A stretch of 36,524 nt of DNA from Plakobranchus ocellatus (GCA_019648995.1 BLXT01003735.1:1302950-1339473); one strand, 5' to 3'. Counted from the first letter of the stretch, positions 12,101-23,400 are shown. Notes: generated from the letters alone by a model not told the origin. Translations and numbers: made by a program.

Positions 12101-12558
12101 AGTTATCGGGCTCATTCACTCTAATCCAGAATCTTTCTAATATGCAATCACAAGAGAAACTAATTTTTGTATCCAAGGCAAGCCTTGGGCTTGTTAATCC
12201 TCAATTATGGACTTAAAAAGATTTTGCTGTGCATGCCTCAATTTCCACTTATTCTCTGTTACAGGAGATGGCAGGCATTGCTTCCAATCGCATCATCCGC
12301 ATGGATCTCAACTCAGGGGACTCGCTGAAAACGTGGCGTTACAACATAATGCAGACTTGGCATGTCAACTGGGAAGTTGACCATGTAATCCTTGAATTTG
12401 AAAATGAGAAAGTTACCTTCAGCGCATTGGAGTGCAGCAGCAAAATAATCCACGAGTTCATCGGTGGCTACATTTTTCTGAGTATGCGAGCCTCGGACAA
12501 GAATCAGTCACTGAATGAGGAGATGTTTCATAAGCTCACCGGAGGTTGGCATGAGTGA
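86..12558 (+). CDS. FERMT: Kindlin / fermitin family protein, C-terminal 419 residues (5' partial), 7 exons
   Basis: Joined exons 86-193, 1037-1242, 1676-1803, 9371-9477, 9831-10100, 10519-10665 and 12265-12558 read without a stop for 420 codons, ending in TGA. Kindlins are cytoplasmic adaptors at focal adhesions that bind integrin beta tails and activate integrins with talin. Visible in order: the end of the F2 lobe ([17 protein letters not shown], residues 1-36); a variable acidic stretch with [10 protein letters not shown] (about 70-82); a PH domain (about 104-199, from [18 protein letters not shown] to [10 protein letters not shown]); and the F3 lobe (about 274-419, with [14 protein letters not shown] and [11 protein letters not shown]). 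These match vertebrate kindlin-2 in order and spacing. The F0, F1 and most F2 exons must lie left of the window, since family members have roughly 680 residues. A Ser/Thr/Asn-rich insertion of about 16 residues separates PH from F3. The usual Gln-Trp of the integrin-binding F3 site reads Thr-Trp. Kindlin-1/2/3 orthology cannot be assigned; invertebrates generally have one or few kindlins. Confidence 0.96.
272..309. repeat. (TC)n microsatellite
   Basis: Uninterrupted CT dinucleotides in the kindlin intron after exon a. Confidence 0.95.
1037..1242 (+). CDS. FERMT: Kindlin exon b (F2 to PH junction)
   Basis: The acceptor is a strong pyrimidine tract ending CTGTCCTCAG and the donor is AA|GTACGT. 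The exon begins FQIQLQSG, aligning with YHINKLS in vertebrates, runs through a variable His/Asn/Ser loop, then [18 protein letters not shown] and [16 protein letters not shown]. It ends with two bases of a Lys codon completed by the next exon. Confidence 0.93.
1676..1803 (+). CDS. FERMT: Kindlin exon c (PH domain, first half)
   Basis: The acceptor CTTCCTCTAG is followed by the base that completes Lys. The exon encodes [16 protein letters not shown] and then [12 protein letters not shown], the first strands of the PH domain that binds membrane phosphoinositides. It ends with one base of the Gly codon of the family's RGCE motif; donor GTGAGG. Confidence 0.95.
1948..2119 (-). mobile_element. tRNA-derived SINE copy A (about 150 bp, degenerate)
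   Basis: On the minus strand a tRNA-like head is visible. It has an A box AAGCTCAGTGGA, a B box GGTTCGAATCC (near 2047-2057) and 5 of 7 possible acceptor-stem pairs; the anticodon loop would read CCT (Arg). Behind it lies a tail segment (1986-2016) shared with copy B. The purine-rich 11-mer AGAAAGAAAAA flanks it at 1948-1958 and 2109-2119, a possible but low-complexity target duplication. Anticodon-loop and stem mismatches argue against a working tRNA. Confidence 0.6.
2187..2241. repeat. (AG)n microsatellite
   Basis: Uninterrupted AG tract of about 55 bases, shortly after SINE copy A. Confidence 0.95.
3640..3697. repeat. (AG)n microsatellite, interrupted
   Basis: AG repeats with one A-rich interruption. 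Confidence 0.95.
4123..4235. repeat. Two-copy tandem duplication, unit about 55-58 bp
   Basis: Both copies begin GTTATCTCC (4123 and 4181) and share CTTAGGGGACTTAAAA, with a diverged middle. Confidence 0.8.
4749..4928 (+). mobile_element. tRNA-derived SINE copy B with 11-bp target duplication
   Basis: The direct repeat GCATGCAGTGT flanks the element exactly (4749-4759 and 4918-4928), leaving a 158-bp insert. The head has A box TGGCACAGTGG and B box GGGTCGAGCTCC, diverged from GGTTCGANNCC. Positions 4861-4891 match the tail of copy A at 23 of 31 bases. It is noticeably more GC-rich than the surrounding intron. Being non-autonomous, it would depend on a LINE reverse transcriptase elsewhere. 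Confidence 0.75.
5416..5448. repeat. (AT)n microsatellite
   Basis: Uninterrupted AT dinucleotides. Confidence 0.95.
5930..6040. repeat. Two-copy tandem duplication, unit about 57 bp
   Basis: GTACATAAAG is repeated 57 bases apart, within matching stretches that include TTACATTG and GATTTGTTTC. Confidence 0.8.
7052..7124. repeat. Long (AT)n microsatellite
   Basis: About 36 uninterrupted AT units, able to form a perfect hairpin or cruciform, just right of an A homopolymer. Confidence 0.97.
7757..7850 (-). mobile_element. Possible tRNA-derived SINE remnant with poly-A tail
   Basis: On the minus strand AGCTCATACAGG (7844-7833) resembles an A box and GAGTTCTAGACC (from 7810) matches the B box except at one core position. 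A run of A's follows at 7775-7759. No target duplication was found, so this is a weak call. Confidence 0.35.
9105..9132. repeat. (AT)n microsatellite
   Basis: AT dinucleotide tract followed by a short AATTATATAT palindromic stretch, upstream of kindlin exon d. Confidence 0.9.
9371..9477 (+). CDS. FERMT: Kindlin exon d (PH domain, middle)
   Basis: The acceptor GTTGTGGCAG supplies GT to complete the Gly codon of the RGCE motif. The exon reads [20 protein letters not shown] and continues [15 protein letters not shown], the middle PH strands. It ends on a full codon before GTAATT. Confidence 0.95.
9831..10100 (+). CDS. FERMT: Kindlin exon e (PH C-terminal helix and linker to F3)
   Basis: Phase-0 exon of 90 codons after acceptor AAACTTGCAG. 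It starts [15 protein letters not shown], the PH C-terminal helix with its conserved Trp, followed by GRTMADSSY, also typical of kindlins. A low-complexity stretch rich in Ser, Thr, Asn, Gln and His (about 9960-10040) follows before [12 protein letters not shown]. The linker is longer than in vertebrate kindlin-2. Donor GTGAGT. Confidence 0.95.
10519..10665 (+). CDS. FERMT: Kindlin exon f (start of F3 lobe)
   Basis: The 49 codons, in phase 0, follow acceptor ATACTTTCAG. They contain ILEAH-like [18 protein letters not shown] and [17 protein letters not shown], the diagnostic kindlin F3 entry. Donor GTATGT follows KKE. Confidence 0.95.
12265..12558 (+). CDS. FERMT: Kindlin terminal exon (F3 lobe, stop)
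   Basis: Acceptor CTCTGTTACAG, then 97 codons and TGA at 12556-12558. The sequence [31 protein letters not shown] and [20 protein letters not shown] follows vertebrate kindlins to the C terminus. Family members end GWV or similar; this one ends GWHE. The integrin-contact Trp is encoded at 12358-12360, with Thr rather than Gln before it. Confidence 0.96.
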   Translation, partial: EMAGIASNRIIRMDLNSGDSLKTWRYNIMQTWHVNWEVDHVILEFENEKVTFSALECSSKIIHEFIGGYIFLSMRASDKNQSLNEEMFHKLTGGWHE

Positions 12559-12592
12559 ATTGCCCAAATCAACTCCAATTGTGATTGGAGAA

Positions 12593-12598
12593 AATAAA
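12593..12598 (+). terminator. Candidate proximal polyadenylation signal of kindlin
   Basis: AATAAA hexamer 35 bases after the stop codon. It is close for a main signal, and further hexamers downstream could serve a longer 3' UTR. Confidence 0.35.
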
Positions 12599-14189
12599 AT
12601 CGATAGCATTAAGCTGTCAAAATGAGCATGCAAGCAATTCATGTGATTTCTTTCTATAATGGCATAAGGCAAACTGCAAACAAATGCAGTAAGAGCTTAA
12701 ATGTATCCCTTCCATTGTTATGTTGAAAAAGGAACTTACATGATTATTCAATCATCATTATTTTGTATTCGCAGAAAGTTTGAATTGGGCACATTTTACT
12801 GTATTCTGAAACTATAAATTAAATTGCTGCCCTTGTGACTTTTTGTACCAGTAAGGAGGAACAATTAGTGAAACGAATGCTGTTGGTAAGAAAGAGTGTG
12901 TTGGCAATTAAAATGCTTAATTGTTATTTGCCGTTTGTGATGCTTTTTTGGTTGCCTAAAATTGTTCTTCTCTTTTTCTCCTTTTCAATTGCTTCTTGTA
13001 ATCAATGCAGGAAAAAAGCTTGCTTTATGCCCATACATTTGTAATGATCCCATGTGCATGTGGAGTCAATAGCACATCGAAAGGTTGCAGTGAAATGAAA
13101 GACTGACTGAGAAATCAGATGGATGATGTAAAAATGCACTGGCACTAATTCTGTCTTTCTGCAAGAATGACACTAACTTTTTATGCTAATGTTTTATTGC
13201 AATGCAAATAAGTTTTACAATGCATATGCAATTTATATTCCTTAAATGTTAATTTATTTTTTGTTTTGTTTTTATTTTTATTTGTTTGTATGTTTTTATT
13301 TAACATGATGTTGACCTCTTTGATGTATACTCTATTTATTTGTAATCATGGAAAATACAATATTGAGAGTAAGATATTATGAAACAAGGGAGCATGTTTT
13401 TGTGTGGTTCCCTGACTCTTCTCAATAATTCTGCTTTGCTAAAAATCACTTCTAATAACTAGTGGAAGTCAAGTGTTAAATCATGTGCCAAATTATTATA
13501 CAAAACAGACGATTGGTCCAGAGTTAAAGGCCTTTTCTTGAGTTTGTTTGTGTGCATGTTATGCAAACTTCTGCCTTCACTCTTTAATCTTACTTGATTT
13601 TCTTTCTGGAAGTTATAATCTTAATCTTTATCTCATAGCATGCCTTTCTTTGAGTTACTAAAATGATGTCTAACTCAACAGTCTTCAATGAATAAAATTC
13701 ATTAATAATTTGTAATTCAACTGAATTGTAGGTTCTGATGCAAAAAATTCATGTTTGATGCAATTTGTTTTTAAATATTTCTATCAAAGAACAACTTAAA
13801 ATTTAAACACAGTTATGCAATTTCTTAATCATACCTTTTTTTTTTTTTTAATCTGAAGAAACCAAATTACCTTAAAATGTTTTTTCCCTCTTACACATAT
13901 CTTTATTTTTTATTTTTAGAAACCATTGGTTGAAACTATTCATTTTTAGAAACCATTGATTGAAGGTTTATATAAAGTGAAGTATTTGGATTATAAGAAC
14001 TTGCTTGTCAGATTTTATCCCTAACTGTTAAGAGATGTTCTGGCCAGATTATATTCTTTTTTTATTTCACTTTATTTTCTGAAAGAATGGTAAATGAGGC
14101 TTATCTAAGAAAGAAATTAGAATGTGGGTTCATAAAATCATAAGATATGCACAGACAAAGAAGTATTTTTAAAGAGTATTTTTTGCACC

Positions 14190-14477
14190 ATGAAATGTCA
14201 GTGCATGGATAAAATTTGTGATTTTCTTAAAAGAAAATGTAAGAGTGTGCCTTTAAAATGTAACAGCTGCATTGCCAAAGGATTTGTTTTGTGTAATTGT
14301 TTGAATAATCATATGAGGTTTTACCATAAAGAAAATTCATTTAAACCTGTGATGTTTTTGTTCAATGCTGTTATTGCTGAAAAGCCATTGTTTTTGGGGC
14401 GGGGGGGTTTGTTGTTGTTTTTCTCCTCTTTTTTTTTTTCAAATATGCATTTCCTGCTACTTGGGTTAGCCATATGA
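14190..14477 (+). other. Cys-rich small open frame of unknown status (95 codons)
   Basis: ATG with A at -3 opens a 95-codon frame. The first 46 residues hold eight cysteines and two histidines, with spacing C-x-C-x4-C-x6-C-x6-C-x2-C-x7-C-x-C-x3-H-x4-H. The second half is hydrophobic and low in complexity, passing through a G run and a T run. It lies about 1.6 kb downstream of the kindlin stop on the same strand, so it may simply be 3' UTR. I recognise no family. Confidence 0.15.
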
Positions 14478-17075
14478 ATAAATATTTAAGTATATCAATT
14501 ATTTAAAAAGGAGTGAGGAATAAAACTGAGAGATGAAAGAGAAGGATACGGTGAAGTGATAAATTAATATTTTGATGAGTGGTACTTTTTCATAGAAAAC
14601 ATTTTTTAAAGACAACTTTATGAAAGCTACTGTTTGATCAGTGTCGATTTATTTCATTGTTTTTATATTAAAAAAAAAAACATGTTTTAAGAGTATAGCA
14701 TCTATTTTATTTGTATTTTTAAATCTATGCGTGAGTTTATAAAATGGCTCAATGAGCCAATTTCCAAATGACATTACCTTTTTAGGGGGTTTTTTGTGTA
14801 CATGAGGGTGAAGAGAGTCATAAAAGAAGCAGCAGCAACATCTTTATAAAATAAAGATATTGTACGAACACATACTCCTCATGGTTGTCAGATGAATTGG
14901 GACTATTATAACAAAAAAACATTTATTCAAAGTTGCCAGCTTCTGATGTCATATTAATTGGAGACTTACTTATAATGTGAGGTATGTGAAGAAGTATTAG
15001 TGTCAATATTCTAAATGCTCAACAAGCTTTGCGGTCCTTACATTTAATCTCTAAAAGATTTCGCCCCTTTCTAAAGTTCCCAACAGAGACTAATTTTCTC
15101 TGTAAAGGATTAAAGCAACAGTTTTATTTTTTTTGTAATTTTATTTCATCATAGTTTATGCAAAAGGCAAAATTAGCTTGCATTGTATTTATAATTTAAT
15201 GCATTGTAATTAAATTTTATCTTCTTTTTTTTTTAAATCATGCTTTTAAGTTTTAAAAAAAAAGAAAACTGAAAATTAAAGCTTTTTGCAATTAATGGCA
15301 AGCAATGTTTTGTATAGTAATTGTATGTCATTTCTTTTAATTGTTGTTTCATTGATTTTTTAATACATTGTATTTACCATGTAAAGCATGCAACCCACAC
15401 CCTATTTGTCCAATTGACTTCATGCTCTTTCTCTGATAAATTTACTTTTTGGTATCTGTCATCAAATGAGTAAAAAGGCCAATATTAAGCTCCTATGTCA
15501 TTCTCTGTGATACAGTGTTACTGGTTTTTTCTTTGACCTATGCTGCTGAATTTTATATACAGTATGTATCATGTTGCTTCAAAAGAGATGATAAAGGAAG
15601 GAATACAGATTATATGCATTGCTCTCTTAAAATATTTTTTAATTAAATTATTTTGTGTAAGCAAGAGCAATGTTTGTGGATTCCATTTAAATCAGATCTT
15701 GTTAAAGCCAATTTTCTGAAAATTGGAACATATTTTGTGTTTAAGATGTTTGAATAAAGCAGGGCTCCACTGCTAATGTTGATGCTTCTGTACATCATCC
15801 TGACGGTCATCTTTTGTCTGCATGTATATGATTATGATCAAGGTTTTTTGTTTTTTTTTAAATCCCAAGAGAGGGTAATCTTGATTTTAGTATGAAATGG
15901 TAAATCTATATAATCAATGTTAATCTTAGCCTTTACCTGTAAAACATAAAAAGAATGCACACTGGGTAAAAGCACTAATAAACCATGTCTATATCAAGTG
16001 TTATCATTTCAATCCAAGTTTTGCACTGAAAATTTGGAATGAATGTTTATTTGACATTTAGCCAAGTATACAGTACAGGAGGTCAAGTATAATGTTGAAA
16101 AAGAAATATTGGAAATTCTTGCCTTTTATTGTTTTACTTTCTCTTTCTTACCTGAATGCTTTTGAGCAGATATGCAATGCAATTTTCTGTGTTGATTATA
16201 AATAGTGTACAATATAATGTAAGTTTGTTTTTGTAAACTGCTTATGAAAAAAAAATGTAAGTTTTTAAAAGATAATTTGTGTAACCCTATGTTGAAAGAC
16301 AAAAGTGATTTATCTTTTACATCTTGAAATCAGTCCAAATGAAAATATTCAGTGATGAAAACTGCCACAATCACATGTTGCCTCTGTGCTAAGATGTTAA
16401 AAAATTGTATAGGTCTATGAATTTACAGTTAAAGGGACAGGTATGAAAGTAAAATTTAATACAAGTTTTTTTTTCTCTTTCAAAATTGTTAATGCAACAT
16501 CAAACCTCTACACATAATACGGCTTGAGACCATGAGTTTTATTTTGAATCTTTGGTAGAGCCTGAAACTGAATTTTGGGAACTTTGTAACAGGGAAAAAT
16601 AGGATTGTGATATGCTGTATTTATGACAAGCTGTTGATGTATTGATTTTGTTAAAAAAGCATTGAAATGGTAAAAAAAAAAAAATAAAAATTCTGTATTG
16701 TTTGCATACTCTTTAAAGCATTGAAACATCTGATTTATTAGGCATGGTCTCATATACTTCTGTTGAAATTTTTAAAGGTTAATGAATTCTGAAGAGAAAA
16801 TGAAGATAAGAGCATCACTAATTGGTCATATTTTCAAGAGGATAGATTTTTTTTTTCAACTATGAACTATTCAACTTCACCATTTCATGAGAAATAAAAA
16901 GTTACACTTATTTGGTCTGATCATGTAAAAAGGAAAATACTTATCCTTTGGATCAAAAGAACAACTTTTGACTTTTTGTTGGCTTGGGAAAACTGTGCTA
17001 AAAAGATGCATTGTTTTGTGTATTTACAACTGGCATAAATGCAAATAATGGTGACTGATTTTTTAATTCACACAT

Positions 17076-17123
17076 ATGTGTGTGTGTGTGTGTGTGTGTG
17101 CGTGCGTGCGTGTGTGTGTGTGT
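17076..17123. repeat. (TG)n microsatellite with CGTG interruptions
   Basis: Alternating purine-pyrimidine tract with a short CGTGCGTG segment inside it, in the gene-free convergent interval. Confidence 0.9.
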
Positions 17124-17952
17124 AATTATGTTGACTACGTCATAAACAAAACTTATTATGCATAACGTATACATTACCTTATATAAATGTAATAATATTC
17201 AACAAAAGCTTGCTTTTGTGTAAGCTAGCAATGCTTTAATATTTCGTAATTTTGTACAACTAACAAGGTGTATGAGATAAAATATCCTGTATGAGAGAAG
17301 ATATTTATGCTAATGCCTGTTTGTATGTTATGCAAATAATTCTGCATTAACAGACTGATGTAGAAATGTTTTTAACAGATGGTGCAGATTTCAGTTGCTA
17401 TCTCTCTCTCTCTTTCTGGGTTTGTTTCCTTTTTTTTTTGGTTTAAACAGTCAACTTTATTGTTGGATTTTGAAAAAATAGTACCAATACTTCTAGAATT
17501 AGTCTCTTGGCGTCAAAGTCTATTTTTTTTTTGCCTGCATTAAAAAAAAAAAAGTAGAACATTTTTGATGAAGCATAATAGTTGTAAAAAATGTAAGCTT
17601 TATCAAACAAAAAAAAAGTGTGGGGCGAAAAGAATAGGAATTTTTTTTACAAATAGCAAATTTAAGTATGTTATGTGTGTTTAGTAAATGCATTAGTTTG
17701 AAATGAAAGCTATTATATGAAAAAAGCGTGGCTTGATATGGTACAAGATAAAATGACCTGTAAGTTAAGACTTTTTATAGTATCAGCGCCAGTGTACATA
17801 CTAAAATATTTTAAACCATTATAATTTTATATGTATGTACATTTTCCTCAGACATGACCTTTGAATGTATCATAATACTCCTGTAGTCTTATTGCTTTAT
17901 ATCTACTTGCTATATACATCAGGTAATGTTTCCTTTTTTTTTTTTTTTTTTT

Positions 17953-17985
17953 NNNNNNNNNNNNNNNNNNNNNNNNNNNNNNNNN
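17953..17985. other. Assembly gap (33 N) inside a poly-T tract
   Basis: N run flanked on both sides by T homopolymer (17934-17952 and 17986-18000). True length is unknown; it looks like a homopolymer sequencing failure rather than a biological boundary. Confidence 0.97.
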
Positions 17986-20262
17986 TTTTTTTTTTTTTTT
18001 GTTTTGTTGTGTTCACTGCATACCTGACTCTTTGATTAATATAATTATTAAATGACGTTTCCTATCCCCATGTTGCTGTTTACACAATATGCATGAACAA
18101 TATCTGACTTTTTTTTCTTTCTTATTTTGCACACTAAAGCTTTGTTCATGAAGGTGCTGATGTGTATTTCAAATTTTAACCTGTGTCTGCATAGAAAGAG
18201 AAGAGTGACTGATAAAAGTAACATTTTAAGCACACCATACACCCGATACATTTGCTTGATGGATCCCTGTAGGAAAGGTAAAACAGCGCTAGGCTAGGGA
18301 ATTTTTTTTTTTAATTTAAGCAAAAACATCTTGCGGGGTTAACGGCAAATTATTGTAACTGCAGTTATTTAATTATGCTATTACAATAATATTATGCCTC
18401 TACACCTGCGATCTTTACCTTTTTTTTTTTTGACTAAATTTCAAACGAATTTTATTTTGATTTATATTTTTTATTTACCAGTGGTGAGACTGAAAATATT
18501 GGGCTGCATTTGGGAGATCATAATTTGATCCTCAATTTTTTTTTCTTAAATCTTCCAAATTAAAACTAAGAGATTTTGGTTGGTTTAGAACCCATATTGG
18601 TTTTTTATCGTAGGAAAAGCCCTTTAAGTAAGTTAATATCATGTGAAACTACAAATCTTCATTATTCCTAATTATTTCTTTATTCTCATTTGATTAGATC
18701 AGATCACATAATTATTATATCTTGGCTCTTGTCTAAATAAACCTGAAGCCTAAATAGTTTATATCAAACAAATATAATGTTCCTGCAAACATACAGTTTT
18801 GCCCAACTCTGAAAGTCAGTATTGTGCTCATCCACTAGCTTTTTCACAAATATTTTCATTTTATTTTTCTTTAATTTGGCAAAGGAAAGAGTAAAGCCTT
18901 AATCATAGATAAATTAATTTATTTATAATCAAATAGTTTTTTCCAACATCCTATGTATGAGAGGCCCAAATAGTTCTTATGTGAACAAATGTTAGTGTCC
19001 ATGTCTATAGAGAACAAGCAAAGGTTCATTGATTGTAATTAGTTGAAAGCTTGAGGGAAAATCTTGTAGCTGCTGGAAAAAAAAAAAAGCAAACCAATGT
19101 GAAGGAAAACGATTAATTATTTGGGACTAACAACTCTTTCGGACCATTTTCAAGACAATTATTTTTTGTGACTGGATACTCATTTTTTTTTTTACTATGG
19201 GGTTCAGTTAAGTTCTTCAGAGCTAAAAGAAAGTCATTCCTCAAAATATGATTTTTATAAATTATTGAAACAAACTGAACTCAAGTGAAACAAAAAAACA
19301 AAAAAAAAGCACCGAAAAATACTTAAATCTAATTGTGTTTTTTTATCCACATGTTACAGACTTAGGGCATGAGATTGAAAGACCTATATTGACTGTGTAA
19401 CAGCAACAAAAAGATAACAAAGCAAAACTTTTGAAATTATCCTCTGGTATGAAAATTGCATATGTTTGTACGTTGAGTGCAATAATGTGTGTAAGTTTGT
19501 ATAACCATATAAACTATATGCTCGAGCTTTGTCATCTTTTATATGCCACCATTACGCAGGCGTGCAGAATGATTAGTGATATAAGCTTTTACATAGATAT
19601 ACAAATAAAATCAATTTGAAAAATACCTTTGTGTTTTCTTCACATTTCTTTTCCTTTATTTATATTCTTTACACCTTAAAAAAAGTGGAAACAATTGAAT
19701 TATTATAATAACATTTTAAATATGCATTGTGACACCACAAAAATAAGATATTTTTCGGTAGGAAAAAGTGCAATAAATACTGATGCCATTGTCAGAAACT
19801 TCATTTTTTTTTTTTACCCAGGATTCCTTAAAACCATTAAGTTCAGAGATTCTTACAATGTTTAGCACTATTCAAAATGTGTAGTTGGTTATCTCTACAA
19901 ACAAAAATTTGGGTTTTGGCCGAATCACAACATGAAAATAATAGTAATGAAGATTTGTAGATTGGACTGTTTTACTCTAATACATTTCAAAGGACACACA
20001 GAAATCAATATCTATCCAATCGCTTTTTCAAAAATATTGTAATTTGGCAATAATTTATTGGGTGTATGGTTTTTATGGACTTAAAAACAATCATTCAAGC
20101 ATATCTGTGACAAAATGAAAGGCCTTTTAATAGGATTGCTTCCATCTAAATAAACAGTACCCTTTTATTTTTTCCTAATTTTCTTACTTGGCAAAACAGA
20201 GTCCAAGGTATAGACAAATAAATTCATCTATAAAAAATCAAACAGTTTTCTTTCACTACATA

Positions 20263-20268
20263 TTTATT
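20263..20268 (-). terminator. Candidate polyadenylation signal of NOXRED1-like gene
   Basis: AATAAA on the minus strand, about 19 bases beyond the stop codon. No competing hexamer is closer. Confidence 0.45.
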
Positions 20269-20286
20269 AATTTTTTTAAAAAGTAT

Positions 20287-20446
20287 TTATGGAAGTTGTC
20301 CATAGGCTCTCTTGTGTAAATAATCCTCAAACAGACTGGTATATTTCTTTACAAAGGCCTCTTTGATGGAAACATTCTCTTTTAGGATTTTCAATAAAGG
20401 TGTTCCATTTTCATAGGCTTCAACAAGATCGTAGGAAGGAAATGAC
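20287..20446 (-). CDS. NOXRED1: NOXRED1-like exon 5 (stop)
   Basis: After acceptor CATTTCAG one base completes Arg. The frame then reads SFPSYDLVEAYENGTPLLKI to KKYTSLFEDYLHKRAYGQLP and TAA. It has no long open frame upstream because of the splice site. Exact phase continuity with exon 4 and the adjacent polyadenylation signal support it. Confidence 0.85.
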
Positions 20447-23400
20447 CTGAAATGTAAATAAAATTTTATTCACTCAAAACTTAAATGTGATTCTTTTGCA
20501 CAGCAATTCAAAGAAATTAACCAGAAAAGTACGAAAAAAGAGATCTTTTTGTCTAATAATCTCTTGCTTATAATAATAATTTGTTTTACACTTTTTAAAT
20601 ATGACGTATTCCTAATTTTGAACTCAAAAATATAAAGATAGGTCCCTGCGGGGCGATACATTACCACCAATGCCCATGAATTAAAATTTTTTTCATAATC
20701 GCATTCATAGGAACAAGTAAGAAATGCACGTGCACAGTATTTATGATTAACCTAATATTTATAGGCAATTATCTTTGTGTGCATTACAATACCCTGTATA
20801 AATAAAAGGGCTGATATAGGTTGGATCCACGGAACAGAGAAAGTATTTCTTCTAAGGTATAATTGTCAGTGTACTACTATCACTATCAGTTCTGCCCAAA
20901 AGGCAAGAGAGTCAAATTTTCAAGGAGAGGTAACCGTGAGAGTGAACAGGATTCTTATAGACAAGTCAGGTTTAACATATTCGCCCTGTGGTTGATACAA
21001 TATGTTAAGATATAATCATATCAAGCACTTTCTACAAAGAAGCATGACACTCTGTGGTAACCACCACAATTCTGTTTCTGGCAGTAATATTATAGCCATC
21101 TATATAAAGCTCACTGTTTGGAGTGGTAACAGACAAATCAAATATGTCATATATATGGTTAAAAAAGATCCACATGTCAGTGATGCAGTTTTTTTTTTTT
21201 TTCGTTGCCAAAGCAAATGGTGAAGCATTATCATCATATTGTGTAGAAAAGGCGACTAAACTTCTGAATTTAACATACTTTTAGTGAATACATATAAAAC
21301 AGTTTAGTTTGGCATACAACTATACCTTTCTTTTTCACCATCTGATTCTTTTAATCCAAAGTCTTTAACCGTTAGCCTATCACAGGTCAAGGGCTTCTTG
21401 TGTGTCTCTCCAAACACAGCAGCTCGAATGACTGTGAGAGTCTGGGAGTAGGTGAGACTAGATTCTGTGCACATGTTCACAACTGCTAAGATAATGCTCT
21501 CTGCTACTTTGTCATCTGTGCTTACAACCAGATCTATGCAGATGGATATATATAATATGCATAACTTGAACAATAGCAATGATGATGATGATGATGATGA
21601 TAATATTTATACATGTATTATGTAATAATGATAAAGATAACAACAATAATGGCTATAACGATAATCAGCATATTAAAATTGATAATAATGATATAAAAAA
21701 TTTAAACGTTATGCATTTCAACTTTCAATTTTAAGATGACAATCACAATCATAATGCCATTATTATAGTAAGTGGAATTGAAAGATTATTTAACTAAAAG
21801 AGAAATGAATCTTTGGAAAGCCTCTCATTGTCCATCTCTTAAAAGCCTTCTTCCCACTCATCTTTGTAACAGGGCCACTGTAGGGGTAAAAATCAATGGA
21901 ATTTTTTTTTTTTTAATTGACAGAAATTCAGAATTATCACTAGTATTAAGTCTATAGACGATATTGCACTTCATTTGGCCACAGCAGTACCAAGCCAAAA
22001 TTAATTGACTATATTCAAAAGACAAAAAACTAAAACATTCAAATCAACTTTTTCTTTATTTTTATTTTGCCCTCTTTCTGATATCTTTGCTATTCATAAA
22101 AATAACTCATGAAATAAGCAATTTGAAATTTGTATCCTCTTGAAACAAACTCAATTTGAAAAACTCACCTTTTTTCTCTACTCCAATTGGACAAGTGCCT
22201 AACACAGTGTCTCTACTCTCAAGTGCCATATTTACATTTAGACTGTGATTGTAATTCAGACCAGACACATCTTCCTTCCAATGAAGCTTGGGCTGTATAA
22301 CATTTGATGACCCAAGCATCTGGCGCAATCGCCGTAAACTGATAGAACTAAATGCACAAAGCATGATGAGAGATGAAGAAATGTGGTCTTTGATATCCTC
22401 ACATACCCCAGGCATTTGAGAAGGCAGTACACAGAAAATGACAACATGCGCAGAGGAAACAAGGCGCTCATTATTAAAGTAGCACTCGACACCTTTGTGT
22501 TGCAGATATTCTGGTTTTGACACAAAATAAAAGAAGTGTAAAGAAGTTTTTACAATTTGGAAAAATTTTCATATCAATCTTTTGATAACAACTAAGCAAA
22601 ACAATTGGGTTTTTTTTGTCCACTTGTACATTGTTTCAATAAGCATAGCTACTCTCTTGTCTCAAGCCAACAGCAGAATTTTTTTTGTGTCCAAGTACAA
22701 GACTTTTTTGCAACCATACCAGTCATTTCTTATCTTATAATTTTTTGCCTAGACAAATTTTTACAGATCAACTTTTCAAAAAAAAAATAGTTTTGGTGGT
22801 GTTGAACTTGGAAAGTTTGAACAGTATGAGCTCTTTCAAAAATTTCTACTATCAACATCTTAGAAATCTTGAAAAATATTTTAAAAATTTTTTTTCAGTT
22901 CACTAAAACTTGTGCCCACATGATATTTGAAAAACTACTTGATTCCTCAATATTTTATGATTTTAACAATTTAATTTGAGTTGAAAGAAAACAAATATAC
23001 AAATTGAAGGTTAATAAGAGAATACCTAGAGTCTCTGGGCGTCTAGTTGAAATCTGTAACTTGCTTGGATGTAGCTGTCCATATGTCAGTAAACAGTGAG
23101 CAATCTGACTGCCAAGACGTCCACATCCAATGATGCCCACAATCAGAGTGTCTCGTTCACTTTCATCTTGAAGAATATGGGTAGATCGCTGCTTCCCAGG
23201 ATTAATTTGACGTAACTTAGCATCTCTAGGAAAAAAAAGTTTCAAAAAGGCTAGACTACTATTTTTCTTTTTGTTTTGGAGGAAGGAAAATTGAAATAGA
23301 TTTTAAGGGAACAATTCTATTTTTGAAAAAGACAAATAACACAGTGGAATCCTGATAAAGCCAACATTCCAGGACCGTAAAAAATGACATTTAAGCAAGG

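Larger units (their letters stand above)
12559..20262 (+). other. Kindlin 3' UTR and convergent intergenic region, no recognised gene
   Basis: Very AT-rich sequence between the kindlin stop and the NOXRED1 stop on the opposite strand. It contains many AATAAA hexamers (for example 12593-12598 and near 15754), so the 3' UTR end cannot be fixed from sequence. There is a TG/CG-type microsatellite near 17076-17123 and an assembly gap at 17953-17985. The only open frame that looks non-random is a Cys-rich one at 14190-14477. Confidence 0.7.

Noticed and set aside
13910-13966. Short direct repeat containing TTTTTAGAAACCATTG
   Set aside because: Two imperfect copies about 30 bp apart in AT-rich DNA; ordinary local slippage.
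22256-22525. Second minus-strand frame over NOXRED1 exon 3
   Set aside because: Overlapping frame without the conserved motifs; the other frame carries FCVLPSQ and joins in phase with its neighbours.
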